The notes under the pieces are model-generated. The model was not told where the DNA came from. It did no database searches and saw only the letters and a list, made by a program, of their open reading frames with translations. From positions 418,059 through 482,058 of the forward strand of contig CAJJDN010000071.1 in assembly GCA_905182985.1 (NCBI GenBank): DNA of 64,000 nt, read 5' to 3'. Shown piece by piece: positions 23,638 through 35,548 of this stretch (its first letter is position 1; each line of letters opens with the position of its first letter). The translations under genes and the position numbers were made by a program. The DNA comes from Paramecium sonneborni (Eukaryota; Ciliophora; Oligohymenophorea; Peniculida; Parameciidae).

Positions 23638-24128
23638 TCAATTTTAACGAATAAATTATGGATCCTTGTACTGTTAATTTAAAGCTTGGATTTAGTTTAA
23701 TAATGATTAAGTCCACTATTATATTGATAAATCTAAAGATTGCATTTCTTATTTATTTTCATCTTAAACCTCTTCAGTTTCATTTCTACTTTTTTATGAT
23801 TATTCTACACAATTTTCGACATTTTTTTACATTTACACTTAAGAGAGTAGTGGTTATAAAGGATTTAAAATTATATGGTATGTTGTTACTACCTTTTTTA
23901 ATTTACGAATTCTTGATTCTTTTTTACCAACTCTGCCTTCTTTCATGTAAGTGTTAACGATTGACTTACACGTTGATGCCAATAACTAGTACTCTTAAGC
24001 AACCTTTTAAATATTCAAAATTATTGATTTACCTCTAACAAAGGTTTTTTTTGTAAGCAGATTTTATCTATAATCTCTTACCTAATTTCTTTATTGATTT
24101 TACTATATTATTTTTTCTCGTCGTCCAT
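23638..24128 (-). CDS. Helix-turn-helix (transposase/homeodomain-like fold) protein, 153 aa
   Basis: One 29-nt intron (24004-24032) is removed to give 153 aa from ATG 24128. Residues about 10-60 read KEIRQEIIDKICLQKKPLLE, then VAQEYQLLASTCKSIVNTYM, then KEGRVGKKESR. This is the pattern of a helix-turn-helix of the Tc1/IS630 or Psq type: a hydrophobic first helix, 'A..Y.L..ST...IV..Y', then a basic G-R-V-x-K-K wing. The remaining 90 residues are Gln- and Asn-rich with no catalytic DDE/D motif, so it is not an active transposase. It may be a domesticated DNA-binding domain or regulator. The apparent long + frame over 23658-23957 is its antisense shadow. It converges with mS29 at 103 bp. Confidence 0.6.
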
Positions 24129-24435
24129 CTATTAGTATTTGACCTGATTAATTTATTAAAATAAAAATAATTTACAAATATTTAAGATATATATGATTTT
24201 TAGTTAATTTTGGCGGACCTCTCTTATTTGAATCAATTAAATATAAAGTATTTATTTATTGAAATTGTGATTCACAAAACAAATAAAAAATTCATTAACG
24301 TTATTTAATAATAGGTAATATAATAATTATGAGAATAATAATAAATAATATATCAAATATGGTCTAGTTTTTCTAATTATTTTTTAATCTACATAATCAT
24401 TTTTTAATCATCATTTTCTAATCCTTAAGTTTGGT
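24129..24435. other. Intergenic spacer 5' of the HTH gene
   Basis: 307 bp of AT-rich DNA between the HTH start and the C2 protein stop; nothing recognised. Confidence 0.4.
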
Positions 24436-26382
24436 TCATATTTTTTAGCTATTATATTATAATATATTTACTGATTATTATTCTATTAATTACTTTTTAT
24501 TTCTCTGCTCTTTTAAATAATCTTTAATAACAAATTTTTATTCAGATTAACTTGATTTAGGTGGTTCAGGTGGTCTTGGTAAAGGAGGAATATGCTTTTT
24601 ATTATAAGTGGCATGTTCTCTTAAATAGAAATCTCCTATACGTCTAGGAGAAATGGGAGTTGGAATATTTTCTAATGGTTTAAGCTTCACCTTTTTATTA
24701 CTAGATTAATCTTTATGTTCAACTCCAAAATATATATGTTTTTCTTTAACTTTTTCAGATAATTCTCTATATTTTTTAAAATCAGGTTCATATTTTAGTT
24801 TTCTTATATTTTCTTCAATTTCTGATCTCTTCTCTTGTGAAACATGAGGTTGATATCTTTATTTGACTTCATTATCATATGATCTAAGTAAATTAAGTCT
24901 TTCTTATGCTTTATTTTTAGACTCATCTAATTTTAAATCTTATTCTTTATAATATTGTCTAGCTCTCTTATAACTTTACGAATAATATTATGCTTAAAAT
25001 TTATTCCATTATTTTTCTCTATCATCCCACTATTTTTATCTATATGCTGCTTTTTCTCTTCTAAGATCTTTAATTTTTTTATCAAATTACATAATTTCTT
25101 AAATGTCAAATTCAGGATTCTTCATTTCTTTTAATTTACTTTTTCTTATTTCTTACAATTATATCATATAAGATGCATCCTATTAAGCATATTTTTCTGC
25201 AAGATGTTATTATTTCTTTTTTTCAAAATATCTTTTATTTTATTCTTGTAGATCCTCCTCTCTTTATTTTTATTTTTATTTCAATTTATTTAATCTTTAT
25301 TCTATTTCTTCTCTCTTTTCTTTTGTTTTTGCTTCTTAAATTAAAGCTTACTATTTTCTTATTTTTTCTTCTGTTTTTTAAATCTTCTCTTTTTGAATTT
25401 CAATTTGTTTCAACCTTTATTCCTATAATTCATTCCATTCTTTCATTTATTTCTTTATAAACTCTTATCTTTACAATTCTTTTTAAGGATCTACTTCAGG
25501 TTTAATTACAGTTTCTCTATATATACTAATTTAACTCATTTCTGCCATACTATTCATAAGAGATTAAGATGCATGTTTATTTAATTAATCCAATTTTAAA
25601 TGTCTTTTTAGATGTTCAATCTTTTCTTCAATATATAATAATTTTTATATAAGTTCTTTTCTTACATTCATTATTTATTGTTTTTATTCCTATTATTCAA
25701 ATCTAAGATCCATATCATCAAGATCTAAAATTTATAAATGTACTTCTCTTCTACTTTTTTCATATTTTTAAAGATCTTTTTTAATGAGTTCTTTTTAAAG
25801 TGCTTTAATTTTAGTTTATTCTATATTATTTTTAGAATCTTAATAATCAAAATGATATTAATTCTAATTTATCTACAATCCTTAAATAGCTTTTTCTAAT
25901 GATTCAATCAATAAATTTGAAGCTGTTTATTTAGCTTAATGATTTAATTCAAGATTATCAAATTATGAAGTAAAATATTCATGAATATTACCATAACTCT
26001 ATTAAATTTCTGTATTCAAAGATTCATTCAATCTTTTAATTAAAGATTAAGGCTTTTCTAATTTTTGATTTAACTTAACATTCTATACTTCTAATTCTTT
26101 ATATTCTACTACTAATACTCCTTCCTTCTTTCCTTATCCAACTATATCAAGATTATGTATCTATTCTTTTTTCGGAACTATAGATTCTCCAATCAAATGA
26201 AATTCCTAATCTTTTTACCATACCTCCACTTTTAAATCCACAGTCTTCTTCACATCAAGTGTAAACTTTTGATTCCAATTGTTTCCGACTGTAGTTTGAT
26301 GAACTTAAGTGCCGTACTTTATTTTAACTAAGAAGTTAGATAGTTAATTATCGTAATTTAAAATTTCGAGATTAAGTTTCAT
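24436..26382 (-). CDS. C2-domain plus long coiled-coil protein, 648 aa, no intron
   Basis: A single open frame of 649 codons. Residues 1-75 (MKLNLEILNYDNQLSNFLVK ... WNQKFTLDV ... LKVEVWQKDQ) have the alternating strand pattern of a C2 membrane- or protein-binding domain, without the full set of Ca2+-binding aspartates. From about residue 110 to 560 it is almost continuous Lys/Glu/Gln-rich helix, surely coiled coil. The C-terminal part of about 80 residues is Pro-rich (PTPISPRRIGD, then HIPPLPRPPEPPKSS), a possible SH3/WW-type ligand. Probably cytoskeletal or ciliary, but that is inference. Its ATG overlaps the TGA of LRRC51 by the four bases ATGA. A 20-nt intron upstream could alternatively fuse the two genes (see findings). 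Confidence 0.8.
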
Positions 26383-27250
26383 ATTTTAATTATAGGTGGT
26401 TTAATCATTCTAAATGTATTTCTCCATACATTAGCATTATCTAATTCTTTTTTAGATATTAAAACACTATCCAATTTCTTTATTGTAGGCAACAATCCTA
26501 TTATGTACAATCTAAAATTTGGAATGGCATCAAAAGGGTTTCCATGGACAGTTAATGTTCTCAATTCTATTAAACATTATAATCTATCAAATTCCATTAT
26601 ATCTTTTAATTTATTTGCATGTAAATATAACGCTTTTAAATTTGGTAAATCACCAAAATTCTTTAGTTAATTATTATAAATACATAATCTAAACTTTCTA
26701 TCATATTGTGAGATAGATCAATCCATTATAACTATTTACAATTTATCATTATTTAATCTATGATATTGTAAAAATTATGCAACGAAGTTAATTTATTATA
26801 ACTTAGTATTAATGAACATTAAATTAATTATACTTTGAATTCTTTTTTTGTTTATTTTTTCTCATCAATTGTTGGTTTGTATACATTGGTTGATTATTAA
26901 ACAGGTTAACCAATAGTTCGAACTATTACTGGTGTTAATTTCTCTTCCTTTTATCTCTGCAACTCCCGTTTCTCTTTTTCTTTTTCATCGCCATCCAATT
27001 TATCTTCATCTTCTTATTCCTATTATTAATTCTATTGCACTTGAACATTATTCTCATTTTCTTATTATTATTATTATTGCTTCTCTTTTTTCTTATCTTC
27101 TTTTTATTCATCCATTGGAGCTAATTTACGTTTACCTTATTTTGGTATTGCATGTTTTAAATCACCTAAAGATTTAATATTCAAATTTGAAAAATCTAAA
27201 GGAGGGGCATCATATGAAATTTTTGTATCCTACATAGTTGATTTAGACAT
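26379..27250 (-). CDS. Leucine-rich repeat protein, LRRC51-like, 282 aa
   Basis: A 23-nt intron (26661-26683) is removed. The order is that of LRRC51 (LRTOMT-type LRR protein found in ciliated organisms). An N-terminal PPLDFSNLNIKSLGDL matches the family's PPLDYSF...I..L. A charged Gln-rich insert of about 90 residues follows. LRRs are SLILSYNKLTSLHNF, LQWIDLSHNMIESLDYNF, PNLKALYLHANKLKDI and LRTLTVHGNPFDAIPNFRLY. The LRR cap is then LPTIKKLDSVLISKKELDNA, and the conserved end has the NVWRN and MIKPP elements (family: A-E-V-W-K-x-M-x-IKP). Probably an axonemal or ciliary protein, by family knowledge. It is divergent with the downstream kinase across only 26 bp. Confidence 0.85.
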
Positions 27251-27276
27251 TTTTTATTTCATTAAAATAAATATCA
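27251..27276. promoter_or_regulatory. 26-bp divergent promoter spacer
   Basis: Only 26 bp lie between the LRRC51 ATG (-) and the ULK-like kinase ATG (+), T- and A-rich. Both transcripts must start in or next to it. Confidence 0.5.
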
Positions 27277-28756
27277 ATGAGCAAACATCCAATTTAAAAT
27301 TATCAAATTTTAAAGGTTCTTGGCAAAGTATTACAATTATATTATTATTATACAAGGGAGCATTTGCTATAGTCTATCAAGCACAACATATTAAAACTAA
27401 AGAAATTGTTGCTATCAAATAAATTAATATTGAAATGGAGGAAGGCCCTCATAAATAAAAAATGCTTGAATTGTTTTAATCAGAAATCTAAATCATGAAA
27501 TCTATGAAACATAAAAATATTGTAGAGTTGAAAGATGTTTAAAATAATTAAGATTCTATTAACATGATATTAGAATACTGTGCTCAAGGAGACTTAGAAA
27601 AGTATATTAAAAAGAATTCTGTCAAAAACAGGTTACCTGAATCTGAAGCAAAACCTATCATTCTTCAATTAATTGATGCCATGAAAATGTTACGTTTAAA
27701 AAATGTCGTTCATCGAGATCTGAAATTAGCTAATATTCTAATCAATGAATAAATGTAAATAAAATTAGGTGATTTTGGTTTTGCTAAATCCTTAATCTAA
27801 ACTGAATTACTGGAATCTTATTGTGGAACACCTATTACTATGGCACCAGAAATACTAAAGTAAATAAATTCTATTAAAAATTTTAGAAAATCTAATTCTT
27901 ATGATCATAAATGTGACATATGGTCTTTAGGAGTAATGATTTATCAAATGCTTTTTGGCTAACCTCCTTTTGTTCCATAAAAAGGAACTGTATAAGATTT
28001 ACTTATTGCAATATAAACTAATAAAGTATTTTATATAATTAAATGATTTAGATTTAATTTCCATAACATATTTCGGTATCAGCTGAATGCAAAGATGTAT
28101 TAAGAAAAATGTTAGTTGAAGATCCAAAATAAAGAATTAGTTTTGAAGATTTATTTAGGCATCCATGGTGTTATTTAGAGAAAATTGACTTAGAGAAATC
28201 TGTATTAAAAGTTTATGTTCCTTAACATTAAGAATTTCTAAAAAATCTCAATTATTCGATCAATTAATATAAATAATAATTGAATTAGATTGTTCAAATA
28301 ATTTAAACAATAGAAAATAAATATAAGGATTTAAGTTAATATTGTGTAAGATTTATGAATATATTGAATGGAGCATTTTAAAGTTTGCATTTAAAAATCT
28401 ATTACTCTAATTAAAGTATAGTAATAAGAGTTCCTGAGAATTACAAGTATTTCAATTATAGATAGGAATTGTTATTGTTTTTAATTAATATTTATGAAAT
28501 AGCACTTTAGAATAACATAAATATATATGAATTTGTAAATTTGAAAATATTTGATTATCAAATAAGCAATTAGTTAGAGGTTTAATATGAAGATTTTTCA
28601 GTGGCTCTTTATGAGGAGTTCAAGAATTATAAATAAGGTAATGAGAAGGATTGTTAAGTGTTATAATTTTTGGAAGACAAAGAAAATAAAAATACAATTT
28701 TAAATTCTGATTTGTGGATTTTAACAGAATACATAAAAGAAAGGTATAAAAATTGA
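27277..28756 (+). CDS. Serine/threonine protein kinase, ULK/Atg1-like, 474 aa
   Basis: Introns 27328-27356 (29 nt, inside the glycine loop) and 28026-28051 (26 nt) are removed. The kinase domain covers about residues 9-275: VLGKGAFAIVYQA (Gly-loop), VAIKQIN (VAIK Lys), catalytic loop VVHRDLKLANIL, DFGFAKS, then CGTPITMAPEIL and CDIWSLGVMIYQML. The APE/GTP signature and the HRDLK-x-x-N form place it in the ULK/CAMK-like group; it contains all catalytic residues and should be active. The C-terminal part of about 200 residues is helical, as in ULK-type regulators with MIT-like domains, but no specific domain is recognised. A role in autophagy is only suggested by family; ciliates have many ULK paralogues. 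Confidence 0.88.
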
Positions 28757-28832
28757 TAATATATATATTCTATATATTAAGAAATTAATAAATCTATTAT
28801 AATTTTTATAGATATTTAATTCAATATCTGTT

Positions 28833-29575
<743 letters not shown>

Positions 29576-29588
29576 AATAAATTAAATA
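29576..29588. promoter_or_regulatory. 13-bp spacer between divergent start codons
   Basis: Rab2 (-) and the FCP phosphatase (+) have ATGs only 13 bp apart. Both starts are well supported on the Rab2 side; the FCP start is simply the first in-frame ATG and could lie further in. Confidence 0.5.
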
Positions 29589-31041
29589 ATGAAACCCAAA
29601 CCTTAAATTGAAACTAATAATAATACATTTGATTTATTAACTAAGACAACTCAAAATCTAAAAACATATAAATTAGATATCATCAATTCTCTTAGGAGTC
29701 ATAATTCAAACACTAATACTAATAAAAATATTTTAAGCAAAGATTTCATTAAATCAAAGTATGATACTCTTTATAAAAAGAAGTAATTGAAAAATATAGA
29801 AATTACTAATAATATACAAAATTACAATCATACACTTAATACTACTAATTAATTCTCTTAATAATCCTTGTTACTTAATCAACTTGTCACTAAAGTTACT
29901 CCAAACCTTCAATTAAATGATTTCTAATAATCTAAACAATCTTCTATTGATTTTAGACCTTCAACATCTCACAATAAGTAATCATCCTCAATTTAACATT
30001 AAAGATAATAATCAATTCGATCTAAAGATTAAAACTACAAAAGAATATATAATGGAATGTTGCTAAAACCAAAGAAAGCAAACTCATATTAAGTTACTCC
30101 AGTTCATTCTCGGCAATCATCATTATAATTATCAAAATCTATATCAAATCGAGAATTAAAATATTTTGAAAGTATTAAATTAAATAAAGAAAATGTCCAT
30201 TCTTAGTATTACTTAGGAAAAATCAAGTAAGTTTTCACTCAACCATTACCAAATGATTATTTTAGTTCTTTATATAGAGAACATTATTTTTAGACCTATT
30301 AAGGAATATATATAGCATCACATTTAAGAGCAGCAGATCCAAATGATATTAAAAAGAAAGCAGTTTAATTGAAATAAAAAGATAAATACAAAGGTATTAA
30401 AATACATATATTTAATTTCTAGATAAAATATCTTTAATTTTTGATTTAGATGAAACATTAGTACATTGTAATGAATCATTATAATAAAAATCTGATATAG
30501 TTTTGAATATAAAAGTCAGTCCTCATGAAATAGTAAAAGCTGGAATAAATATACGTCCAGGAGCTATAGAATTATTAGAATCTTTAGTTGATGACTTTGA
30601 AATTATTATTTTCACTGCCTCACATTAATGTTATGCTAAATAAGTATTAGATTATATAGATCCAGAAAATAAATTAATTTCACATAAATTATTTAGAGAT
30701 AGTTGTATTATGACTACTGGTGGTATGTATACAAAAGATTTGAGAATTTTTGATAGACCTCTAAATTAACTAGTTTTGATTGATAATGCATCTTATAGTT
30801 ATGCTTGGTAAATAGATAATGGAATACCTATCGTTCCTTTTTATGATAATAAAGATGATAGAGAACTTTGGGGTTTATAAACTTATTTAATTGGAATGCT
30901 TGGAGTTTCAGATGTTAGAGAATACAATAGGTAGTTATTTAACAATAATTTAGAAATAAATTAAAATTAAATTAATTCTTAGATTCATAAGGTCCTGCCA
31001 GTGTTTTTGAATAGCTTTTTTAATAAAAAATTGAAATATGA
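29589..31041 (+). CDS. FCP1/SCP-type (HAD family) phosphatase, 466 aa
   Basis: Introns 30394-30422 (29 nt) and 30931-30953 (23 nt) are removed; both are needed for a continuous frame. Residues 1-270 are Ser/Asn/Gln-rich and low in conservation. The catalytic domain starts SLIFDLDETLVHC near residue 272 (DxDxT nucleophile motif), then INIRPGAIELLESL, IIIFTASHQCYAKQVLDYID, HKLFRDSCIM, KDLRIFDRPLNQLVLIDNAS (motif with the second Asp) and WGLQTYLIGM. This is the layout of CTD-small-phosphatase/Dullard proteins, which dephosphorylate the Pol II CTD or lipin. No TM helix is seen, unlike Dullard. The next gene follows 36 bp downstream on the same strand. Confidence 0.92.
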
Positions 31042-31077
31042 TATTAGTAAATTTCTTATTTTAATTTTTATAATCTA

Positions 31078-31959
31078 ATGTAATAAACAACAGATTATGA
31101 TGAAATGTAACATTATCTAAAACTTGCTTAAGAAGGAGATACTGATGCATAATTTAGAGTAGGTTTAATGTATGAAGATGGAAAAGGTGCTTAATAAAAT
31201 ATTTAAGAATGTATTCAATGGTATTTTTATATATTTATATTCTAGGTATTAATTAGCTGCTTATAAACATGCTTAAGCTGCATATAATTTAGCATCTATT
31301 TATTATTTAGGTAGAGTTGTTGCTCCTGATTATAAAATTGCTCATAAATACTTTAGTAAAGCAGCTGAATTATAAAATGAATAAGGAATGTTCTAACTAG
31401 GTTTAATGCATTTATTTGGATAAGGAGTAGAATAAGATTTTGAAAAGAGTAGAGCTTGGTTTGAAAAGGCTGCTAAATTAGTATTTATTCTATTTTTATA
31501 ATTTTTAAGGGTTCTGTATCTGCAATGAATAACCTTGGTAATATCTATAGATCTGGTATTGGGACTCATATTCAAATTGAAGAAGCTAAGAAATATTATA
31601 GAATGGCAGCAGATAAAGGAGATTTATGTGCTATGACTAATCTAGCTACTGTTTTATTGTAAGCAAATCCAACTGAAGCTTTTGATTGGTATCTTTAGGC
31701 AGCTAAAGGTGGTTTTGAAAATGCTTAATATAATCTTGCTGTTCTTTATGAAGAAGGAACTGGAACTAAACAAAATTTACCATAAGCATTATACTGGTAT
31801 AAATAAGCAGCATAAGCTGGTAATATAGAAGCCAAAGAAGCTGTCACTAGATTAAGTCCGATTGTTCAAAATTAACAATAAAATGATAAACAATAGTAGG
31901 GTTAAAATACATAATAATCATCTGCCAAAAAAGGTGGATGTGGATGCATTGTATTTTGA
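31078..31959 (+). CDS. Sel1-repeat (TPR-like) protein with C-terminal CaaX box, 275 aa
   Basis: Introns 31221-31245 (25 nt) and 31481-31509 (29 nt) are removed. It contains about six Sel1-like repeats of 35-37 residues, for example DTDAQFRVGLMYEDGKGAQQ, AAYNLASIYYLGRVVAPDYK, EQGMFQLGLMHLFGQGVEQD, SAMNNLGNIYRSGIGTHIQI, LCAMTNLATVL (shortened) and NAQYNLAVLYEEGTGTKQNL. A Gln-rich linker of about 40 residues ends KKGGCGCIVF. The last four residues CIVF fit a CaaX prenylation box with a second Cys two residues upstream, so the protein is probably lipid-anchored, which is unusual for Sel1 proteins. Function is unknown; Sel1 repeats are protein-protein scaffolds. Confidence 0.85.
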
Positions 31960-31997
31960 TATTCATTATAACTATTTATTATAAATATAAATTAATA

Positions 31998-34827
31998 ATG
32001 GAGAATATTGAAGTGGAAGTTAAAAAACAATTGAATTATTTAAGAAGTTTATAGAGTTATCTCTCAGAATCATCAGCTAATCCTAAAGATTTCGCTAAAA
32101 TTATAGATATTTACAAAAACCCAATACATAGAATATTAAAATTAAATTGTTATCCATTACTCAAAACCTTTCCATCATCTGAACTTATTTGTCTAGAATT
32201 AGAAAAAGATTTTAGCAATAAAGATTTTGAAATACAATTACTCTCACTCAAATTAGCATATTCCTTACCAATTAGTAATCTTATGCAAATTGTTAAATCA
32301 TATGATACAGCATTTTATTAGATTATAGAATAGTAAAAATCTATATATTTATTAGATCTTCTGATTTTCATTATGAAAGATTATGTGCTGTCAATTCTAT
32401 TTTACAATTATTGCTTACAAAAGAAACAGAAGTTGATTCAATTGATATGCCAAAATAAACTATAACTAATATTTATTTGAGAATTGCTGAAAATTGTTTT
32501 TCCAATAATAGAGATATCTCAGCTAATTGTATTATCTGTTTATCAGATTTTTTGTAGAGTAAATTATAAAATCCAAACAATCTTACTTAAGTTAATTATG
32601 ATACATAATAAATTAAATAGTATCTATTATTAAGATTATAACTACTCTATGAAAAAATTTGTAGTTATGAAATTCGTATTAGATCTAAAATGTTATTTCT
32701 ATTATCATAGATTTTGGTCGATTCACCTAAATAAATATCACAATAAAATACAGTCTAATAAAACTAAAACACTCTTATTTATAAATTAAATGTAATAGAC
32801 TTTAATAGTAAAATCATCAAAGCTGGCTTATATGATATTCTTTAATATAATTTTGAAATAGATATCATTGTATAAGTTTCCAATTTTCTTATCAATGTTA
32901 TTTCTCAATGTAAATCATATGAATTTTTTAATACAAGTTAGATTGTTTGGTAACTTTTTGATTACATAGATAAATATATAAAGAAAGTGAATTATAAAAA
33001 AGAATTAAATTAGATTTTACTCTAGATTCTTTAATTAGATATGGATTTGAATACAAATATAGCCATATCAATAAGAATTTTAGAGATATCCTTTCTTATT
33101 TCAAATTAATTAACTCGATTGTTATTTCTGCTTTATTGCTTCAATAATTTAATCTAAAAATCTATCGAATTGCTTTACTAAAAAAAGACAAGTGCAATAC
33201 TAGGTTTATATAATTAGACTTGGTTTCTGACAAAAATAAAAGATGAACCTGAAGAATTAATTTGTTGCTTAATCATAGCAGCTATTCATTAAGAAACTAA
33301 TAAATCTATTTTATTAGAAATTATGGAAATATGTAATGCTTTTATTTGGGATGGTTGTAATATCGAAGCTATAATTATGTATTTATTATTAATAGAAGAA
33401 TGCATTAATGTTATTCCATCTGATGAAATAAGATTAGAAGATCTCATTATTAGAATGAATAATAATTAAATAAGCTTCAACTAAAAAGTTTAGACATTAT
33501 TAATCATTACAAGAAAATTTACAGAAAGTAGTTGGAATTGCAAATTAGATTATATTAATATCTTAGCTGAGTTTAGAACTTTTATGATTCAACCTATTCA
33601 AACTTAGATTTGTCAAATCAATTTGTTATAAAATGTCTATAAGATTTTATATTATTTATCAATGAATTTTCATACACCTGAAAATCAAATCAAATCATCG
33701 ATTCTGGAATTGTTATCAGATTATAATGACAGTTTATAATAAAGGAAAAATGATCATATAGCAGAACAATTAATAGAATATAATAGAAATTTTGTTAAAT
33801 TACTTTAATACAAAGATTAACTTCAACAAGATTAATTATAAATAAAGATTAATAATTAAATTGATTCTATAAATCAAAACTTGCAAAATCTAACAACTTA
33901 TTAAATAGCTTACAATATATTTTAATAAAAGTAATTTTCATCTGAACAAAATACTCTAATAATGAATTTAAGATCATTGTAGTTACCTTAAAAAAATATA
34001 TTTACTGAATTGTAATTAAATTCAAAATTAATTACTGGAGTTAGTGATTTTGTATAAATCTATTGTTCTCATACATTAGATTTATAAAAGTCTTGCATAT
34101 GTTTAGGAATTAGAGTGATCAACAATTGTCCATTTAAATTAGATAATTTAGGAATCAAAATATTATTAGATAGAAATTCTTATATTTAAAACAATTATAA
34201 ACTTATAGAAGAATTGCCATCATATCAAGAAAAATAATTGTTTTATGTTGTAAAAGTAAATCCAAAACTCTCTATGCATTTTGCATTTGATATAATATTA
34301 TAAGATATAAAAAATGAATCATCTTAGTCTTTTACTATTAGAACATAAAATTACAGGATTAGCATGCTTGAATTTCTTATACCGAATACGTTTTTGTATT
34401 TGTCATAGAATTGTTTTTAATATATAACGTATGACACTTCTTTAATTATAAAATGTTATCTTGAAGGAAATTATTTATAGCTTTATAAAAAATTATTATC
34501 ATAGCCATTTGCAACTGTAATCTTAGATAATACAAATCAAGTATTTTAATATTCAATTAAATAAAACTTAAATCTTGATTTGATTGCTTAAAATGTTTCA
34601 AAAACTATAAACATTGGGTTATTGTCTTATTTGATTAATGGCTAAAATTTAGCAATTATAATATCAAATATATCAACATAATCAAATTCAACTGAAGTAT
34701 TGTTGGAGGTAATCATTTTTATTTTATCTAGATTAAATCTGATAAAAGTTGTATTGAGAGTTTTTAAACTGAAATTGATAAATTTTTATTTGAATTATCA
34801 GATGGATTATTATCTGTAGTATTGTGA
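31998..34827 (+). CDS. Large alpha-solenoid protein, adaptin/TPLATE-like (tentative), 927 aa
   Basis: Introns 32333-32355 and 34709-34731 (23 nt each) are removed. The N-terminal part of about 600 residues is helical, leucine-rich and HEAT/armadillo-like, with adaptin-N flavour (DFEIQLLSLKLAYSLPISN, IRSKMLFLLSQILVDSP). After a Gln/Asn-rich linker the last 250 residues turn beta-rich: LITGVSDFVQIYCSHTLD, then LGIRVINNCPFKLDNLGIKI. This resembles the appendage-type beta-sandwich found in AP, COPI and TPLATE subunits (family pattern: SDPF.IE..H......L...V.N.T...L..I.I). I therefore suspect a vesicle-coat subunit, possibly the TPLATE member of TSET, which ciliates are reported to keep. The subunit identity is inference from a faint pattern. 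Confidence 0.45.
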
Positions 34828-35548
34828 TGTATATTTATATGATTTATAATATTCTTTAAAATATTTATAAAATAAAATATTTTTATAATTTTATATAATT
34901 TTAAACCCCTTTTTTATTTGAATAGTCCAGGAATTGATTTTGCATTATTTTTCTAAATAAATTAATTTTTTATTTCCAAAAGATTTATAAAAACTAAATA
35001 AAGCATATAAATATAAATATATGATAAATTACTATTAGTATTAACATAATATTGAAATAATTAATCAAATCAATTAGATACATATCTAAAACGAAAGAAA
35101 TTTATATTTATTTTATATTACTTATAGTTTTTGATTATGAGCTTTGTGCATAGAGATTATAAAACTATTTTTTTTATAGTAATAAGAGCCAGTTTATTGA
35201 TCTGTTAGTTTTATTCAATTCACTTTGCAAATTTGGCAAAAAGTAGAAAGCGTAATTTTAAAAACTTAAATAAAAAAACTACCATAATTGTTTGAAATTA
35301 ATCTGAAAAAATTTATTCAAGAAAATGCTATGCTTAATATAAAGATATTGAATATAATAAGATTAGAATTAATTTTTTGTTTGTAAAATTACTCAATAAA
35401 TCATAGTTAGTTCTTGATTTAGAATAGTAATTTATAAACTATAGTTTTTTTTCCAAATTAAAATAAATTAAAAAAAGTATAAAAGAATATTAATATATAA
35501 TGATATTTATAGTTTTATATTTTTTATAAATTATTATTTCAAATTTTT
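34828..35548. other. Convergent intergenic spacer
   Basis: 721 bp of AT-rich DNA between the 3' ends of the solenoid gene and the giant NACHT-WD40 gene. No ORF or repeat is recognised. Long for a convergent gap in this otherwise compact window. Confidence 0.4.

Noticed and set aside
23658..23957. Plus-strand ORF of 99 aa rich in Ile, Leu and Phe
   Set aside because: It is the antisense of the spliced HTH gene on the minus strand, which has an intron, stop and motif that fit.
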